DNA of 5,892 nt, taken from assembly GCA_025938035.1 (NCBI GenBank), contig JAICQE010000215.1, positions 1 to 5,892 on the forward strand, given 5' to 3'. Within the stretch, counting starts at the first letter, position 1. Each line of letters opens with the position of its first letter. A model generated the notes under the pieces. That model saw only the letters and a list, made by a program, of their open reading frames with translations. It did no database searches and was not told where the DNA came from. This DNA comes from Vicinamibacteria bacterium (GTDB taxonomy: Bacteria; Acidobacteriota; Vicinamibacteria; Vicinamibacterales; UBA2999). This document shows, in pieces, positions 4,588-5,892 of this stretch. A program made the translations under genes and the position numbers.

Positions 4588-5892
4588 GGCACTCGCTTCA
4601 TGAGGAACTGCGGGCTCGTGACGAGCGTCTCGACGAGGCCGCTGAACCGATAGCCGTTGGCGCGCAGAGCGGCCTGCATCTGATCGAGCAGCCTGCGATC
4701 CGATGGGATCACCCCGCGCCCGAGCCCGTAGCTCACCAGCCGCCGCGACAGGTTGTCCACGAAATCCTGCTGCCGGCTGGCGCGGACGTACTCCAGAATG
4801 CCCGCGACCCCTGATCTGCGGACACCGTCCGGAAACTCCGTAGCCGGATCAACCGTGCGGCCGCCGAGATCACGTTCACGCCGCTCACCGACCGGACCGT
4901 AGCCTTCGAACGCCAGCCCGAAGAAGTCGAACGTCGCATGGCACGATGCGCAGTTCGGGTCGGCCCGGTGGCGCGCCATCGTCTGCGCCAGCGTCAGGCT
5001 GCCGAGATCCGCTTCGTCCGAGGGGATGGCTGGCACGTCCGGCGGCGGTGCGGGGATGTGCTGCCCGAGTACGTTGCGCGCGACCCAGTAGCCGCGCTTC
5101 ACCGGGCTCGTTCGCTGCCCCGGTGAGGACTGGGTCAGGAACGCGGCCATCGGCAGCAGGCCGCCGCGCTGATACCGGCCCGCCTTGTCCACGCGCACCC
5201 AGCGCTCCGCATCGCCGTCCGGCTGCGGCATCCCGTAGTGCGATGCGAGCGGCCGGTTGACGTACGTGTAATCGCCGAAGAGCAGATCGGTGACCGGGCG
5301 GTTCTCACGGATCAGCGCCGTGAGGAACCGCACGGGCTCCTCGAAGAATGCGCGTCGGAGATCGTTGGTGAACGCGGGGAAGCGCTCGCGATCGACGCTG
5401 TTGTATTCCTCGAAGCGGCGCACGCCGAGCCAGTTGGCGCCGAACTCGGTGGCGAGGCGGCTGACGCGGCCGTCCCGCAGCATGCGACGGACCTGCGCAC
5501 GAAGGATCTCGGGACGATGCAGATCGCCCGCCGCGGCGCGGGCCATCAGTTCCGCGTCCGGCATGCTGGACCAGAGGAAGTAGCTGAGGCGGTTCGCCAG
5601 CGAGTCGCTGGTGAGCGGCGCGACCGCATGATCGCCGATGCGCGACTGCGCAGCCGTGCGTACGACGTCCACGCGGTAGAGAACGTGGGGAGAAACCAGG
5701 ACGCTGGCGAGCGTGTCGCGGACGGCGTCTTCGTGTCCGAGGCCGCTCTGCCGCAGCTGGCGATAGAAGGCCAGCACGGCGTCACGTTCGGCGGCCTCGA
5801 TCGGGCGACGGTACGCACGTTCGGCGAAGGCGACCAGATGCTCGAGGTGAGGCGGTTCCGCCGCGGCGCGCGCCTGCGCGGTCGCGCGAATC
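4584..5892 (-). CDS. DUF1592/DUF1588/DUF1585 c-type cytochrome-like protein, 5'-truncated
   Basis: The frame is open to the right window edge, giving 435 visible C-terminal residues of a larger exported protein; the start is not in the window. Complete relatives usually carry a cytochrome-c/DUF1587 N-terminal part, which would lie outside. Visible domains are: end of DUF1595 (about 16-75, with AERAYRRP and LASVLVSPHVLYRVD); DUF1592 (about 93-222, LTSDSLANRLSYFLWSSMPD to NRPLASHYGMP); DUF1588 (about 240-340, with SSPGQRTSPVKRGYWVARNV and PAPPPDVPAI); and DUF1585 (about 377-429, LVSYGLGRGV and LVETLVTSPQFLM). DUF1588 contains a single heme-c motif, CASCH, at visible 314-318, with a flanking DFFGLAFEGYGPVGERR; these are the only cysteines seen. 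A possible internal GTG start at 5775-5777 is not credible, since homology continues upstream of it. It forms an operon with the DUF1552 gene, the usual partner. The role is unknown; exported electron transfer or polymer degradation has been proposed for such families. Confidence 0.92.
   Translation of the reverse strand, partial: IRATAQARAAAEPPHLEHLVAFAERAYRRPIEAAERDAVLAFYRQLRQSGLGHEDAVRDTLASVLVSPHVLYRVDVVRTAAQSRIGDHAVAPLTSDSLANRLSYFLWSSMPDAELMARAAAGDLHRPEILRAQVRRMLRDGRVSRLATEFGANWLGVRRFEEYNSVDRERFPAFTNDLRRAFFEEPVRFLTALIRENRPVTDLLFGDYTYVNRPLASHYGMPQPDGDAERWVRVDKAGRYQRGGLLPMAAFLTQSSPGQRTSPVKRGYWVARNVLGQHIPAPPPDVPAIPSDEADLGSLTLAQTMARHRADPNCASCHATFDFFGLAFEGYGPVGERRERDLGGRTVDPATEFPDGVRRSGVAGILEYVRASRQQDFVDNLSRRLVSYGLGRGVIPSDRRLLDQMQAALRANGYRFSGLVETLVTSPQFLMKRVP
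4938..4952 (-). other. Heme-c binding motif CxxCH in the DUF1588 domain
   Basis: The codons for Cys-Ala-Ser-Cys-His read on the minus strand from 4952 to 4938. CxxCH is the covalent heme-c attachment site, with the His as proximal ligand. It requires export and cytochrome c maturation. No second CxxCH occurs in the visible 435 residues. A distal Met or His ligand cannot be identified with certainty. Confidence 0.85.

Noticed and set aside
3751..4653. A 300-codon plus-strand open frame opposite the DUF1552 gene
   Set aside because: It is antisense to a confidently identified full-length gene, has no recognisable motif, and its composition is typical of a shadow frame.
1..5892. Search for CRISPR arrays, insertion sequences, tRNA or rRNA genes, phage or defence genes
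   Set aside because: No regularly spaced repeats, terminal inverted repeats, transposase or integrase motifs, or tRNA-like sequences were seen. All six genes belong to exported-enzyme families.

Overview
The window is GC-rich (roughly two-thirds G+C by eye), densely coding bacterial DNA. It carries six protein genes, two of them cut by the window edges. Every intact gene product starts with an export signal, and the families are typical of environmental polymer degraders: a GH95 alpha-L-fucosidase, a DUF1080 (3-keto-disaccharide hydrolase) protein, an esterase-D-like alpha/beta hydrolase, a DUF6152 protein with a long uncharacterised C-terminal domain, a DUF1552 protein and a DUF1592/1588/1585 cytochrome-type protein. 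This combination is most often met in soil Acidobacteriota, especially Vicinamibacteria-like lineages, and secondarily in Planctomycetota or Verrucomicrobiota. That assignment is inference from gene families; there is no rRNA or tRNA in the window to confirm it.

Layout: 1-402 (+) is the C-terminal end of the GH95 fucosidase. It runs convergently, with only 8 bp between, into the DUF1080 gene (411-1001, -); a GC-rich hairpin straddles the two stops. A 91-bp divergent spacer (1002-1092) separates the DUF1080 gene from the esterase gene (1093-2097, +). An 88-bp spacer (2098-2185) follows. It is not random sequence: it holds a diverged second copy of a 48-bp piece of the esterase gene. The DUF6152 gene follows (2186-3232, +). 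It converges after 26 bp on a minus-strand operon in which the DUF1592-family gene (4584-5892, entering from the right edge) overlaps the DUF1552 gene (3259-4587) by an ATGA. There is no gene-free stretch longer than 91 bp.

How the genes may work together: all products appear to act outside the cytoplasm. The left part (fucosidase, DUF1080 protein, esterase) suits the dismantling of decorated, fucose-containing or acylated glycans. The right part is the recurring pair of a Tat-exported DUF1552 protein and a c-heme-bearing DUF1592-family protein; its biochemical role is unknown. The DUF6152 protein is also of unknown role. Its predicted mature form starts with His-His, which raises a metal-binding hypothesis.

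The most informative sequence-level observation is the esterase-gene relic at 2102-2148. The differences between the two copies are synonymous or conservative and the gap is in frame, so it looks like the residue of a deleted paralogous gene rather than a recent DNA repeat. I found no mobile element, CRISPR array, RNA gene or defence system, and nothing that clearly amounts to a complete new system.
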